Source: Lachnospiraceae bacterium
GTDB taxonomy: Bacteria > Bacillota > Clostridia > Lachnospirales > Lachnospiraceae
Direction of reading: 5' to 3'
DNA length: 64,000 bases
NCBI GenBank assembly: GCA_031272985.1
Contig: JAISSU010000024.1
Coordinates: forward strand, 1 to 64,000
Shown here: positions 7,642 to 17,589 of the stretch, piece by piece
Layout: every line of letters starts with the position of its first letter
How positions within the stretch are numbered: the first letter of the stretch is position 1
Notes under the pieces: model-generated
Database searches by the model: none
What the model saw: only the letters and a program-made list of their open reading frames with translations
Told to the model about the DNA's origin: nothing
Made by a program: the position numbers and the translations under genes

Positions 7642-8727
7642 TTATCTTGCCGCAATGTAACCCAAATTAACCAGTGCTTCCGCGCATAGCACTCCTCCTC
7701 CTGCCGCGCCACGAATCGTATTATGCGACAGACCTACGAATTTATAATCATAAATACTGTCCTCTCGAAGCCTTCCAATGGAGATGCCCATTCCGTTTTC
7801 AAAATCCACATCCTCCCGAACCGACGGACGATTATCTTCCTCCAAATATTGTATAAATTGCTTTGGAGCACTCGGAAGTCTCGCTTCCTGCGGATATCCT
7901 CTGTACTGCGTCAGCTTCTGTATCAATTCCTCCTTGGAAGGTTTTTTATCAAAACGAATAAAAACTGCAGCAGTATGTCCGTTTAATACCGGAACCCTCA
8001 GGCATTGACATGAGATCTTAGGTCCATTAGCAAGAACTATTTTCCCATTTTCATACTCCCCGAGCACTCTTAACGGCTCCTGCTCGCTCTTTTCTTCCTC
8101 GCCCGCGATGTATGGAATAATATTTTCTATCATTTCCGGCCAATCCTTAAAAGTTTTCCCTGCGCCGCTTATGGCCTGATAAGTAGTGGCTATCATCTCT
8201 GAAGGTTTAAATTCCTCCCAAGCGGCAAGGCAAGGCGTATAGCTTTGTATAGAGCAATTGGGCTTAACCGCTACAAAGCCTCTCTTTGTCCCGAGGCGAT
8301 TTCTCTGGTGTTCAATCAACGCAAAATGAGATGTATTTATTTCAGGTATCACCATAGGGACATCGTCAGTCCAGCGGTGAGCGCTGTTATTAGAAACCAC
8401 AGGCACTTCCGCCTTTGCATATGCTTCTTCAATATTTCTGATTTCACCCTTTGACATGTCAACAGCACTAAAGACAAAATCCACTTCTTCGGATATTCTT
8501 TTTATTTCAGCAACGTTTAAAACCTTTATATTCTTTACTGTTTCGGGCAAGGCAGATGACATTTTCCATCTTCCCGATAGCGCCTCCTCATAGGTTTTTC
8601 CTGCCGAGCGTTCACTCGCTGCCAAAGTAGTCACTTCAAACCACGGATGATTTTCCAGAAGTGAAATAAAACGCTGCCCAACCATTCCTGTCGCACCTAA
8701 AATCCCTGCTCTTAATTTTCTTCCCAT
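7642..8727 (-). CDS. asd: Aspartate-semialdehyde dehydrogenase
   Basis: Asd reduces L-aspartyl-4-phosphate to the semialdehyde with NADPH, the branch point to lysine/diaminopimelate, threonine and methionine. The Rossmann motif GILGATGMVGQRF is at the N-terminus. The catalytic Cys is in KPNCSIQS near residue 157 and the substrate-binding His lies in the late NGHTAAVF region. The length (361) and PNCSIQ signature match the archaeal/fungal-like subgroup found in many Clostridia. Its start overlaps the end of argH by 16 bases, so the two are translationally coupled. The substrate supplier aspartokinase is not in this window. Confidence 0.95.
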   Translation of the reverse strand: MGRKLRAGILGATGMVGQRFISLLENHPWFEVTTLAASERSAGKTYEEALSGRWKMSSALPETVKNIKVLNVAEIKRISEEVDFVFSAVDMSKGEIRNIEEAYAKAEVPVVSNNSAHRWTDDVPMVIPEINTSHFALIEHQRNRLGTKRGFVAVKPNCSIQSYTPCLAAWEEFKPSEMIATTYQAISGAGKTFKDWPEMIENIIPYIAGEEEKSEQEPLRVLGEYENGKIVLANGPKISCQCLRVPVLNGHTAAVFIRFDKKPSKEELIQKLTQYRGYPQEARLPSAPKQFIQYLEEDNRPSVREDVDFENGMGISIGRLREDSIYDYKFVGLSHNTIRGAAGGGVLCAEALVNLGYIAAR

Positions 8728-10109
8728 ATCGCTGTCTTCTCCAAATAGTCTTTATTAATTTTAATAATATCTTTCATTGCATTTTTCGCGGGTCCGCCAA
8801 AGCTCTCCCTCGCCCTGACGCAATCTTCAATCGAAATCCTCTGATATAGATCGCCCTTAAATCTATCACTTATTGCCTGATAATCAGCCAAAGGCAATTT
8901 ACTTAAGACAATTCCTCGTTTTTGACATTCCAGAACCACTTTTCCTGTTACTTCGTGGGCGTCCCTAAATGACAAGCCTTTAGTCACGAGATAATCCGCC
9001 ACATCAGTGGCATTGATAAAGCCGCCTTCCGCACTCTTTTTTAACACGTCCTCATTGAAAACAATTGCATCCAGCATTTGCGTAAAGAGAGTAATACAGG
9101 TTTTAAGCGTATCGCAAGCATCAAAGACGCATTCCTTGTCTTCTTGTAAATCCTTATTGTAAGCTAAAGGCAGACCTTTTAAAGTGGTGAGTAAAGAAAA
9201 CAAATTGCCGTACACCCTGCCGGTTTTTCCTCGTATCAGTTCTGCAATATCAGGGTTCTTTTTCTGAGGCATTATGCTGCTTCCGGTGCTGTAAGCGTCA
9301 TCTAATTCAAGATAATTATAGTCGTTGCTGTTCCAGATAATTATTTCCTCACAAAAGCGACTAAGGTGCATTATGCAAATCGAAAGCGCCGATAAGAGCT
9401 CCAAACAATAATCCCTATCTGAAACGCTATCCATACTGTTTAATGTGGGAGAGGAAAAGTGTAGCAATGAAGCCGTATACTCTCTGTCGATGGAAAATTC
9501 AGTCCCTGCAAGAGCTCCTGCTCCCAAAGGACATACATTAAGCCTTCTATAAGCGTCGAAAAGTCTTTCCCTGTCACGTTTGAACATCTCGAAATACGCT
9601 CCGAGATGGTGTGCCAAAGTAACAGGCTGCGCTTTTTGAAGATGGGTAAATCCCGGCATAATAATATCCAAATTTTCCTCTTGCAGTCGTAGAATGGTCC
9701 TTAGCAGTTCTTTTAGCAAGGAATCTATCTCGGTTATTTCACGCCTGACGTACATCTTCATATCGACAGCTACCTGATCATTTCTGCTTCGTCCGGTATG
9801 TAGTTTTTTACCCACGTCACCGATTCTCTGAATTAATTGCGTTTCAATAAAGCTGTGAATGTCCTCAAAATGACCGCTAATTTGAAGAGTGCCTTCTTCG
9901 ATCTCTATATAGATTGATTCCAGCGCCCCGCATATAGCCTCGCCGTCGCTCTTTCCGATGATTAATTGCTTTGCAAGCATTTTCGCATGAGCAATGCTGC
10001 CTTCAATATCTTCCCTCCAAAGCCTTTTATCAAAGGAAAGTGACTCATTAAATGAAAACGCGTCTTCTTTTGTTTCTTTTGTGAACCTTCCGCCCCAAAG
10101 ACTCGCCAT
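8712..10109 (-). CDS. argH: Argininosuccinate lyase
   Basis: ArgH splits argininosuccinate to arginine and fumarate, the last step of arginine synthesis. The fumarase/aspartase superfamily signature GSSIMPQKKNPD is near residue 280, and TGRSRNDQVA and GFTHLQKAQPVT are the other conserved active-site blocks. It is full length at 465 residues. AAGGAGG precedes the ATG. It follows queH by 9 bases and overlaps asd. The arginine repressor argR lies 11 kb away in the window. argG is not next to it. Confidence 0.96.
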   Translation of the reverse strand: MASLWGGRFTKETKEDAFSFNESLSFDKRLWREDIEGSIAHAKMLAKQLIIGKSDGEAICGALESIYIEIEEGTLQISGHFEDIHSFIETQLIQRIGDVGKKLHTGRSRNDQVAVDMKMYVRREITEIDSLLKELLRTILRLQEENLDIIMPGFTHLQKAQPVTLAHHLGAYFEMFKRDRERLFDAYRRLNVCPLGAGALAGTEFSIDREYTASLLHFSSPTLNSMDSVSDRDYCLELLSALSICIMHLSRFCEEIIIWNSNDYNYLELDDAYSTGSSIMPQKKNPDIAELIRGKTGRVYGNLFSLLTTLKGLPLAYNKDLQEDKECVFDACDTLKTCITLFTQMLDAIVFNEDVLKKSAEGGFINATDVADYLVTKGLSFRDAHEVTGKVVLECQKRGIVLSKLPLADYQAISDRFKGDLYQRISIEDCVRARESFGGPAKNAMKDIIKINKDYLEKTAIWEEN

Positions 10110-10118
10110 AAATCCTCC

Positions 10119-10784
10119 TTATTGCCCGCTTATTTTTCTCTTATTCTGCTCTCTTTTCTTTGCGTCATTATCTTCTCTTTCTTTGAGCGAGTACTCGCAC
10201 CCGCAATACTTCTGTCTGTAAAGTCCGAATTCCTTTGAAAGCTCTATTGAGCGTTTGTAACCGTCTTTTTTCTTAAAATCCGATTGCAGATAGGTAATTC
10301 CATGTTTTTCACCTATCCTGACCCCTATTTCATTAAGCCTTTCGGCATTCTTTAAGGGACTTATACTAAGTGTAGTACAATAATAATCGAAACCGCGTTC
10401 TTTTGCAATCACTGCCGTTTTTTCAAGCCGCAATTCATAACATTTCATGCATCTTTCTCCACCTTCTCGCAAATGCTCCAGACCTTTTGCTATCGCAAGA
10501 AACTCATCTCTGTCGTAGTAGCCTGCCAAAAAAGAAACGGGGAATTTGCTTGAAAACTCGTTAATTAGTGTTTGCTGTTCAAGCACGCGTTTTGTATATT
10601 CATTTTCGGGAAATATATTCGGATTATAATAAAACACTGTAATCTCAAAATACTCACTCAAGTATTCAAGTACGTATGTACTGCAAGGCGCACAACAACT
10701 ATGCAACAATAGCTTAGGCGGCTTCTTTGCATTCTCATTCTTGATTTTGTTTAAAGTATTCTCCAAAATCTCTTGGTATTGCAC
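10119..10784 (-). CDS. queH: Epoxyqueuosine reductase QueH
   Basis: QueH (DUF208) reduces epoxyqueuosine in tRNA to queuosine, replacing the cobalamin enzyme QueG in many Firmicutes. The vicinal cysteine motif HSCCAPCS is near residue 29, with CMKCYELR near 108 and YCGCEYSL near 194; these bind an Fe-S cluster and metal. The start is a GTG with AGGGTG five bases upstream. It sits between a tRNA gene and argH. No other queuosine gene is nearby. Confidence 0.92.
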   Translation of the reverse strand: MQYQEILENTLNKIKNENAKKPPKLLLHSCCAPCSTYVLEYLSEYFEITVFYYNPNIFPENEYTKRVLEQQTLINEFSSKFPVSFLAGYYDRDEFLAIAKGLEHLREGGERCMKCYELRLEKTAVIAKERGFDYYCTTLSISPLKNAERLNEIGVRIGEKHGITYLQSDFKKKDGYKRSIELSKEFGLYRQKYCGCEYSLKEREDNDAKKREQNKRKISGQ

Positions 10785-10834
10785 AATGTCACCCTAAGAA
10801 GTAAAAGTCAATTCCTATGAAGTATTCTTGCAAA

Positions 10835-10861
10835 GAAACTCCGTAAGTGCTACGGAGTTTC
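10835..10861 (-). terminator. Terminator after tRNA-Thr
   Basis: A perfect 11-bp stem (GAAACTCCGTA / TACGGAGTTTC) with a five-base loop lies just beyond the tRNA 3' end. It is followed on the minus strand by TTTG, a short T run. Confidence 0.7.
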
Positions 10862-10866
10862 TATCG

Positions 10867-10939
10867 AGCTGGAAATCAGATTTGAACTGACGACCCCTTC
10901 ATTACGAGTGAAGTGCTCTACCGACTGAGCTATTCCAGC
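10867..10939 (-). tRNA. tRNA-Thr (anticodon CGU)
   Basis: A complete cloverleaf is visible. The acceptor GCTGGAA pairs with TTCCAGC, the D-stem is GCTC/GAGC, the anticodon stem CTTCA/TGAAG has loop CTCGTAA, and the T-stem is GTCAG/CTGAT with TTC in the loop. Anticodon CGT reads ACG (Thr). The discriminator is U and the 3' CCA is not encoded. Confidence 0.95.
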
Positions 10940-10942
10940 AAA

Positions 10943-10964
10943 ACGGGACATTTTCACGTCCCGT
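10943..10964 (-). terminator. Terminator after rpsU
   Basis: A 7-bp GC-rich stem (ACGGGAC / GTCCCGT) is followed by TTTTG on the minus strand, between the rpsU stop codon and the tRNA 5' end. Confidence 0.65.
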
Positions 10965-10979
10965 CCTAATCATTTTAGT

Positions 10980-11156
10980 CTAATTATACTTACGTTTTCT
11001 GGCAGCCTCGGATTTCTTTTTGCGTCTGACACTTGGTTTCTCATAGTGCTCGCGTTTACGAATCTCCTGCTGAATACCTGCTTTTGCACAATTGCGCTTA
11101 AATCTGCGCAACGCGCTATCCAACGTTTCGTTTTCTTTTACGATTACATTTGACAT
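10980..11156 (-). CDS. rpsU: 30S ribosomal protein S21
   Basis: This is a 58-residue, very basic protein reading [19 protein letters not shown] at the N-terminus and ending in a Lys/Arg-rich tail ([19 protein letters not shown]). It matches S21, which binds the 16S 3' end in the small subunit. AGGTGGGAG precedes the ATG. It has its own promoter (11277-11305) and terminator, in the usual small monocistronic form. Confidence 0.96.
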   Translation of the reverse strand: MSNVIVKENETLDSALRRFKRNCAKAGIQQEIRKREHYEKPSVRRKKKSEAARKRKYN

Positions 11157-11276
11157 AGACTCCCACCTAACCTCCCTCCAGATCGTAAATTGTGCGTCAT
11201 ACGACTGTTCGGGTTACCTCTCATATCATCGAATCTAAAAAATTCAATAATAAGAGGTAGCTACTGCACTTGATCA

Positions 11277-11305
11277 AGTATATAGGAAAATCGCGCTTCC
11301 GTCAA
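11277..11305 (-). promoter_or_regulatory. Sigma-A promoter of rpsU
   Basis: TTGACG (11300-11305) and TATACT (11277-11282) are 17 bases apart on the minus strand, about 120 bases before the rpsU ATG. Confidence 0.65.
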
Positions 11306-11313
11306 CAAAAATT

Positions 11314-13956
11314 TTACGCCAACTGCTCTAATGCGACTTTTTTTGCTTGTCCGATTGCCTTGTCGATTCCAGAAGGATCTTTTCCGCCCGCCTGTGCCAT
11401 ATTCGGGCGTCCGCCTCCTCCGCCTCCGACGAGGGCAGCGGCTTCTTTAATGAGGTTTCCGGCATGCGCTCCCTTTTCGATTGCGCCTTCTGTCGCCATC
11501 GCTACGAGATTCACTTTTCCATTGCAGTCGGATAACAGAAGTATAAGGCAATTCTTAAGTTTTTCCTTAAAGTCGTCACCGAGGTTACGCAGTTCATTCA
11601 TTTCCACACCGGGTACCGAAGCAATCAATACCTTAATCCCCTTAATTTCCAAGACATCTTTTAATACATCCTGCGCGGCGTCTTTGGCGAGTTTGTTTTT
11701 CATGCTTTCGACCTCGCTCTTAAGGCTCTTATTTTCGTTCAGAATCTCAGTCAGCTTCTTTGATAAGGCATCCGGCTTGGACTTCAAAATCGCAGCCGCA
11801 TCGTGAAGCTTGTTCTCTATGTCTTTATAATAATTAAGCAAACCAGCTGAAGTCAGGGCTTCTATACGCCTTACGCCTGCGGCAACACCTGTTTCTGAAA
11901 TGATCTTAAATGCCGTTATGACTCCGGTATTATTTACGTGAGTGCCGCCGCAGAATTCCTTTGAGAAATCTCCCATGCTGACCACTCTGACAATATCTCC
12001 GTATTTCTCTCCAAAAAGTGCGGCCGCGCCGGTTTTTCTCGCCTCGTCAATCGGCATCAAGTCTGCGCTTACGGGAAGCTGCGCTTGAATTTCTTTATTT
12101 ACAATCGCCTCAACCTCTTCAATCTCCTGCGGCGTCATTGCCGAGAAATGTGAAAAGTCAAATCGTAATCTCTCGGAGTTAACTGAGGAACCCGCCTGTT
12201 CAACATGATTTCCAAGAACTGTTTTAAGCGCTTTTTGCAGCAAATGCGTCGCAGAGTGATTCCTCGCAGAAAGATTCCGTCTTTCCTCGTCCACCTTCAA
12301 TGAAACACTGTCTGCGACTTTAAGCATCCCTTTTGAAACATGACCAATATGACCATACTTTCCGCCAAGGAGCTTCACCACATCTTCCACGACGAATTCG
12401 CCGTCCTTTGCGCTGATTATACCTGTGTCAGCCTCCTGACCGCCACTGTTTGCATAAAACGGTGTCTTTTCAACAAATACTGTTCCTCTTTGCCCGTCAG
12501 AAAGAGCGTCGGTAATTTCATCTTCAGTGGTAAGTACGGTAATCACCGAATCATAGATGAGGTTATTATAGCCTACAAATTCAGTGGTAATCGACGGATC
12601 AATATCTTCGTAAACCGTAACATCCGCTCCCATATAATTGGTGACTTCGCGGGCTGCACGAGCTGTTTCTTTCTGAACCTTCATCGCTTTTGCAAAACCA
12701 TCTTCATCAACGGCAAGACCCTGTTCTTCAAGGATTTCCTTTGTCAAATCAAGGGGAAATCCAAAAGTATCATACAGTTTAAAAGCATCGGCGCCATCCA
12801 ATGTCTTAGAACCTGAACTAATTAGCTTTTCTTTTAATTCCGTAAGGATAGTCAATCCCTGATCAATTGTTTTTACGAAAGCTTCTTCTTCTTTTGCAAT
12901 AACCTTATAAATAAATTCTTTCTTTTCTTCTAATTCAGGATACCCGTCCTTAGAGCCTTCAATAACTGATTTCGCCAAGTCGACAAGGAAACTACCCTTT
13001 ATATTAAGAAGTCTTCCATGGCGACAGGCCCTCCTAAGGAGCCTGCGAAGCACATAACCTCGCCCTTCATTAGAAGGCATTATTCCATCTGAAATCATAA
13101 AAGTAACCGAACGGATATGGTCCGTGATAACGCGGATTGAAACGTCCTTATCATAATCGGTGCCGTACTCGGCATTCGCCAATTCGCAAACCTGCTCTCT
13201 AAGAGCTCTTATTGTATCCACATCAAACATCGATGCCACATTTTGAACTACACAGGCGAGGCGTTCCAGTCCCATTCCGGTATCAATATTTTTCTGTGAT
13301 AATTCGGTGTAATTATTGTTTCCGTCATTGTCAAACTGAGTGAAAACATCGTTCCAGATTTCCATGTAGCGGTCACAATCACAGCCTACGGTGCACTCGG
13401 GTTTTCCACAGCCGTATTCCTCACCCCTGTCATAATAGACCTCCGAACAGGGACCGCAAGGCCCGGAACCATGCTCCCAAAAATTATCCTCTTTTCCGAA
13501 ACGGAATATCCTGTCCTTTTCTATTCCGATTTCCAGATTCCAGATATCAAAAGCCTCGTCGTCTTCAAGATACACTGATGGATATAACCTGTCAGCCTCT
13601 AAACCTACGACCTCGGTTAAAAACTCCCATGTCCAGGCAATCGCTTCCTTTTTAAAATAATCCCCGAAAGAGAAATTACCGAGCATTTCAAAGAAAGTGC
13701 CGTGCCGCGCGGTCTTCCCGACATTATCGATGTCCCCTGTACGAATGCACTTCTGGCATGTCGCAACGCGCTTTCGAGGCGGAATCTCCTGTCCCGTAAA
13801 ATAGGGCTTTAAAGGCGCCATACCGGAATTAATAAGCAGCAGAGACTTGTCATTATGCGGAACGAGCGAAAAGCTTTTCATTGCGAGATGCCCCTTGCTC
13901 TCAAAAAATTCCAAAAACATTTTTCTTAATTCATTAACTCCGTAATATTGATGCAT
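11314..13956 (-). CDS. alaS: Alanyl-tRNA synthetase
   Basis: This is the class II synthetase charging tRNA-Ala. The catalytic N-terminus contains GHLAMKSFSLVP and RHGTFFEMLGNFSFGDYF. The editing domain has the zinc-binding HSATH and CGGTH motifs. The C-terminal DHHA1 region ends with GGGGGGRPNMAQAGG. I placed the start at 13956 because GGGAGGA lies seven bases upstream, inside the six extra codons of the longer frame. That gives 880 residues, normal for AlaS. It has its own consensus promoter. Confidence 0.97.
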   Translation of the reverse strand: MHQYYGVNELRKMFLEFFESKGHLAMKSFSLVPHNDKSLLLINSGMAPLKPYFTGQEIPPRKRVATCQKCIRTGDIDNVGKTARHGTFFEMLGNFSFGDYFKKEAIAWTWEFLTEVVGLEADRLYPSVYLEDDEAFDIWNLEIGIEKDRIFRFGKEDNFWEHGSGPCGPCSEVYYDRGEEYGCGKPECTVGCDCDRYMEIWNDVFTQFDNDGNNNYTELSQKNIDTGMGLERLACVVQNVASMFDVDTIRALREQVCELANAEYGTDYDKDVSIRVITDHIRSVTFMISDGIMPSNEGRGYVLRRLLRRACRHGRLLNIKGSFLVDLAKSVIEGSKDGYPELEEKKEFIYKVIAKEEEAFVKTIDQGLTILTELKEKLISSGSKTLDGADAFKLYDTFGFPLDLTKEILEEQGLAVDEDGFAKAMKVQKETARAAREVTNYMGADVTVYEDIDPSITTEFVGYNNLIYDSVITVLTTEDEITDALSDGQRGTVFVEKTPFYANSGGQEADTGIISAKDGEFVVEDVVKLLGGKYGHIGHVSKGMLKVADSVSLKVDEERRNLSARNHSATHLLQKALKTVLGNHVEQAGSSVNSERLRFDFSHFSAMTPQEIEEVEAIVNKEIQAQLPVSADLMPIDEARKTGAAALFGEKYGDIVRVVSMGDFSKEFCGGTHVNNTGVITAFKIISETGVAAGVRRIEALTSAGLLNYYKDIENKLHDAAAILKSKPDALSKKLTEILNENKSLKSEVESMKNKLAKDAAQDVLKDVLEIKGIKVLIASVPGVEMNELRNLGDDFKEKLKNCLILLLSDCNGKVNLVAMATEGAIEKGAHAGNLIKEAAALVGGGGGGRPNMAQAGGKDPSGIDKAIGQAKKVALEQLA

Positions 13957-13997
13957 AAATCCTCCCATTGCCATAAACGGCTTTTAAATAATATCAC

Positions 13998-14027
13998 ATT
14001 ATAAGCAGAGGCAGGCGCGTTTGTCAA
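13998..14027 (-). promoter_or_regulatory. Sigma-A promoter of alaS
   Basis: Perfect TTGACA (14022-14027) and TATAAT (13998-14003) are separated by 18 bases on the minus strand, about 40 bases before the alaS ATG. No T-box leader fits in the space. Confidence 0.8.
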
Positions 14028-14093
14028 TTACCGTCCCTTGTGCTTACTACTTAACGTAAATTATTCCACCATTAACACATAATCATAAGAACC

Positions 14094-16640
14094 TTAGCTT
14101 TTGAAATATTCTTTGGCATATCTGACGGCACTCATAGCGTCCTTACCATAAAAATCCGCTCCTATTTGGTCGGCGTATTCCTGAGTCAATACCGCACCGC
14201 CCACCATGACTTTGCAATCAGGCTTTTCTTCTTGAAGCAGCTTTATTGTCGCCTCCATGCTGCCGACAGTAGTAGTCATAAGCGCCGATAGACCCAACAA
14301 AGTAACGTCTTTTTCCTTTGCTATTTCAAGAATCTGAGATGGTTCCACATTCTTTCCTAAATCAATAATATCATATCCATAATTTTCAAGTAGCACTTTT
14401 ACAATATTTTTTCCGATATCGTGGATATCGCCTTTAACCGTAGCAAGAATGATCTTATTATTTCCAGCCGCTTTTTCATTATTTAAGTCGACCATATCGG
14501 TATTCATTTTTTCTCTTATCAATTCAAATGCCGCTTTAGCGGCTTGCGCACTCATTAATAGCTGAGGCAGGAAAAATGTCTTTGCTTCGAATTTCAATCC
14601 CACCTCATCCAGCGCAGGCATCAGTGCTTTTTCAATAATATCCATTGAGGACTTTTTCTCTAGCAGCCTTGAAGTAATCTTCATCGAGTCTTCTTTGAGA
14701 CCTTTTATTACGGCTATTCGCAGTTCTTCAAGCCAAGTAGCGCTTAGCTCAGGATTATTATTATTTGAGACGTCTAAACTTGTTTTTTTCATATCTGGGG
14801 ACTCGTCTGGCTTATCTTCACCCGAACGCCTTGATGATTCGGTTGCATAGACTGCGTTCTCCCGGAAATCACTGTATTTATCAATATAATCATTAAAATT
14901 ATCGTCGTACCCATTCAAAGCCAGATAAGAATAATAAGTTTGCATCATTCGTCCCGAAAGCGGATTAATAATTCCTGCACTTAAGCCGTTATTAAGAGCC
15001 ATTGCATAGAAATTAGAGTTTATCAAATCCCTCGCGGGCAATCCGAATGAAACATTTGATACCCCAAGAACCGTACATACTCCCAGCTCTTCTTTAATTC
15101 TTTTCAGGGCGGCAAGAGTGATTTTTGCGGCATTTTTATCACTGCTTATTGTCAGCGTCAAGGCATCTATTACTATATCCTTTTTCTTTATACCGTATTT
15201 TTCAGCTTCTTTGATGATTTTTTGGGCAATGGCATATCTGCCTTCGGCGCTCTCCCCAATTCCTGCTTCATCCAAGCAAAGGCCTACGACGACTCCTCCG
15301 TATTTCTTTATCAACGGGAATACACTGTTCATTGATTCTATTTTGCCATTCACAGAATTAAGCATCGGCTTTCCGTTGTAAAGTCGCATTGCCTTTTCAC
15401 AGGCATCAATATCAACCGAATCAATTTGAAGCGGCGCGCTAATTGAATTTTGCAGTTTTACTATAGCCTCAGGAAGGACTTCTTTTTCATTGATTTCGGG
15501 TACTCCAACATTGACATCTAAAATCTGTGCCCCCGCTTCAATCTGCGCCAATCCTTCTTTTACCAAGTATGCATAATCCTTTAGCTTAATTGCTTCTTTT
15601 AGCGCTTTTTTCCCTGTGGGATTAAGCCGTTCTCCGATAATCACAGGTCTTTCATTAATAGCTTTCGAAACTGAACCAGAAGATACTATTGTTTCGCCCT
15701 TTTCAACTATAGGAAGCACTTTGAGCTGATGACACAAATCATAAACAGCCTTAATATGGCAAGGCATTGTCCCGCAGCATCCTCCCACAAGCGCCGCTCC
15801 GCTTTCGATTGCCTCTTTTATATAACCCGCGAATTCTTCTGCTCCTATGTCGTAATAAGTCTCACCCTCCCTCGAAACAGGAAGCCCCGCGTTTGGCTTC
15901 ATTATCACCGGGATAGATGACGCAGAAATGACCTCTTTAACAAACGGAAGCATAGTCTTTGGTCCCAGCCCGCAGTTTATTCCGAGTGCATCCACTCTTA
16001 AGCCCTCCAAAAGCGCTATGACTGTCCTTATGTCGGCCCCTGTCAAGAGTCGGCCATTTTCATCCAACACTACCGTCGCAAATACCGGCAAATCGCATAC
16101 TTCTTTTGCCGCAAGTACCGCTGCTTTTAATTCATAGGTGTCGCTCATTGTCTCAATATAGATTCCATCAACACCCGTTGCAACACCGATTTCTATTACC
16201 TCTTTGAAAACGCTAACCGCTTCCTCAAAATCGAGTTCCCCCATCGGCTTTAGAAGCTTTCCGGTAGGACCAATATCAAGCATTACATATGCGGTATCAT
16301 ACGTGGAATCGCTTACTTTGCTTCTCACAGCGTTTTTTCGCATATTCAATCCTGCCAAAGCACCCTGCCTTGCATTTTTTACCGCCGCTGATACAATTTC
16401 ACTCAATGAATATTTATCCGAATAAAATTTTAGACGATTTGCGCCAAATGTATTCGTTACAATAATATCACTTCCCGCTTCTACGTAAGAGCCGTGAATC
16501 TCTCTCATGGTTTCCGGATGAGTAATATTCCAGCTTTCAGGAAGCTCTCCTGCCTTTAAGCCCGCTTTCTGAATCAGCGTTCCCATGCCACCATCAAGGA
16601 ATACGAGTTTCTTTCCCAATATTTCTCTTAAATCGCCCAT
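14094..16640 (-). CDS. metH: Cobalamin-dependent methionine synthase, short form
   Basis: MetH transfers the methyl group of methyl-THF via cobalamin to homocysteine. Domains in order are homocysteine-binding (1-300, zinc Cys in GINCGLGP and GGCCGT), pterin-binding (about 330-600, RPVIIGERLNPTGKK), cobalamin cap (about 650-730) and B12-binding (about 735-848, GDIHDIGKN with the His that ligates cobalt). The protein stops after the B12 domain. The SAM-dependent reactivation domain of E. coli MetH (about 1,200 residues) is absent, so a separate activator must exist elsewhere. I chose the ATG at 16640, preceded by AAAGGTG. metF follows upstream on the same strand, a natural pair. Confidence 0.94.
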   Translation of the reverse strand: MGDLREILGKKLVFLDGGMGTLIQKAGLKAGELPESWNITHPETMREIHGSYVEAGSDIIVTNTFGANRLKFYSDKYSLSEIVSAAVKNARQGALAGLNMRKNAVRSKVSDSTYDTAYVMLDIGPTGKLLKPMGELDFEEAVSVFKEVIEIGVATGVDGIYIETMSDTYELKAAVLAAKEVCDLPVFATVVLDENGRLLTGADIRTVIALLEGLRVDALGINCGLGPKTMLPFVKEVISASSIPVIMKPNAGLPVSREGETYYDIGAEEFAGYIKEAIESGAALVGGCCGTMPCHIKAVYDLCHQLKVLPIVEKGETIVSSGSVSKAINERPVIIGERLNPTGKKALKEAIKLKDYAYLVKEGLAQIEAGAQILDVNVGVPEINEKEVLPEAIVKLQNSISAPLQIDSVDIDACEKAMRLYNGKPMLNSVNGKIESMNSVFPLIKKYGGVVVGLCLDEAGIGESAEGRYAIAQKIIKEAEKYGIKKKDIVIDALTLTISSDKNAAKITLAALKRIKEELGVCTVLGVSNVSFGLPARDLINSNFYAMALNNGLSAGIINPLSGRMMQTYYSYLALNGYDDNFNDYIDKYSDFRENAVYATESSRRSGEDKPDESPDMKKTSLDVSNNNNPELSATWLEELRIAVIKGLKEDSMKITSRLLEKKSSMDIIEKALMPALDEVGLKFEAKTFFLPQLLMSAQAAKAAFELIREKMNTDMVDLNNEKAAGNNKIILATVKGDIHDIGKNIVKVLLENYGYDIIDLGKNVEPSQILEIAKEKDVTLLGLSALMTTTVGSMEATIKLLQEEKPDCKVMVGGAVLTQEYADQIGADFYGKDAMSAVRYAKEYFKS

Positions 16641-16708
16641 TACTTTCACCTTTATCTATTGAATTTATAGAAAATCCACCAAACGCGTACTACTTCATTT
16701 GAGCTTTA

Positions 16709-17572
16709 TTAAAGAATTTCAGACAGATTCTTAAATATAGCGGATGCCACTTCGGGTTTATTCATTGTATAAATGTGTATATGATTTATCCCGTTTGCAA
16801 AAAGGTCAATAATTTGCTCCGTTGCATAGGCAATTCCCGCCTGCTCCATTGCTTTTGGCGTATCACCGAAATGATCTGCAATCGCCCTGAAACGCGAAGG
16901 CAGCACCGTCCCCGATAATTCACAGATTCTCTTAATCTGGCTCCCATTCGTAACCGGCATTATGCCGGGAAGCACAGGCACAGTTATACCCACATCCCTA
17001 ACCCTGTAAAGAAAATTATAGAAAATGGCATTATCAAAGAACATTTGAGTGGTAAGAAAACTGACACCGCATTCAACTTTATGCTTAAGATTTTTAATAT
17101 CATCGGCTTTGTGGACACATTCTGTATGACCTTCAGGATAACATGCCGCTCCTATACAAAAATCTCCTAAATCCTTTATTTGGCTGATTAACTCACTCGC
17201 GTATCTGTAGTGATTAGGCAACGGATACTGAGCATCTTTAGGAATATCCCCCCTTAGAGCCAGAATGTTCTCTATTCCATTTTCTTTTAAACTCTTGACG
17301 ACTTCCTTTACTTCGTCAGGAGTCGAGGATACGCAGGTCAAGTGCGCGAGTGGTGTGACATGCAGATCATTTTGTAAATGAGAAACTATGCGGACTGTAT
17401 TTTTACTGGTTCCCCCGCCCGCTCCATAAGTAACACTGACAAAAGACGGCGAAAGCTTCGCCATCTCTTTGGTAACATTTAATACACTATCTATTGCGGC
17501 ATCTGTCTTCGGAGGGAAAATCTCCAGCGAAATATGCGGCTTTTTATCAGATAAAATATCTATTATTTTCAT
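16709..17572 (-). CDS. metF: Methylenetetrahydrofolate reductase
   Basis: MetF reduces 5,10-methylene-THF to 5-methyl-THF, the methyl donor for the adjacent metH. The FAD-linked TIM barrel starts with SLEIFPPKT; VSVTYGAGGG, LALRGDIP and AACYPEGH are the family's conserved blocks. The ATG at 17572 gives 287 residues. GAGGAGG lies 12 bases upstream, just after the glgA stop. A TTG at 17593 would overlap that ribosome site and is less likely. Confidence 0.94.
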   Translation of the reverse strand: MKIIDILSDKKPHISLEIFPPKTDAAIDSVLNVTKEMAKLSPSFVSVTYGAGGGTSKNTVRIVSHLQNDLHVTPLAHLTCVSSTPDEVKEVVKSLKENGIENILALRGDIPKDAQYPLPNHYRYASELISQIKDLGDFCIGAACYPEGHTECVHKADDIKNLKHKVECGVSFLTTQMFFDNAIFYNFLYRVRDVGITVPVLPGIMPVTNGSQIKRICELSGTVLPSRFRAIADHFGDTPKAMEQAGIAYATEQIIDLFANGINHIHIYTMNKPEVASAIFKNLSEIL

Positions 17573-17589
17573 TTCTTGGTAGTACCTCC

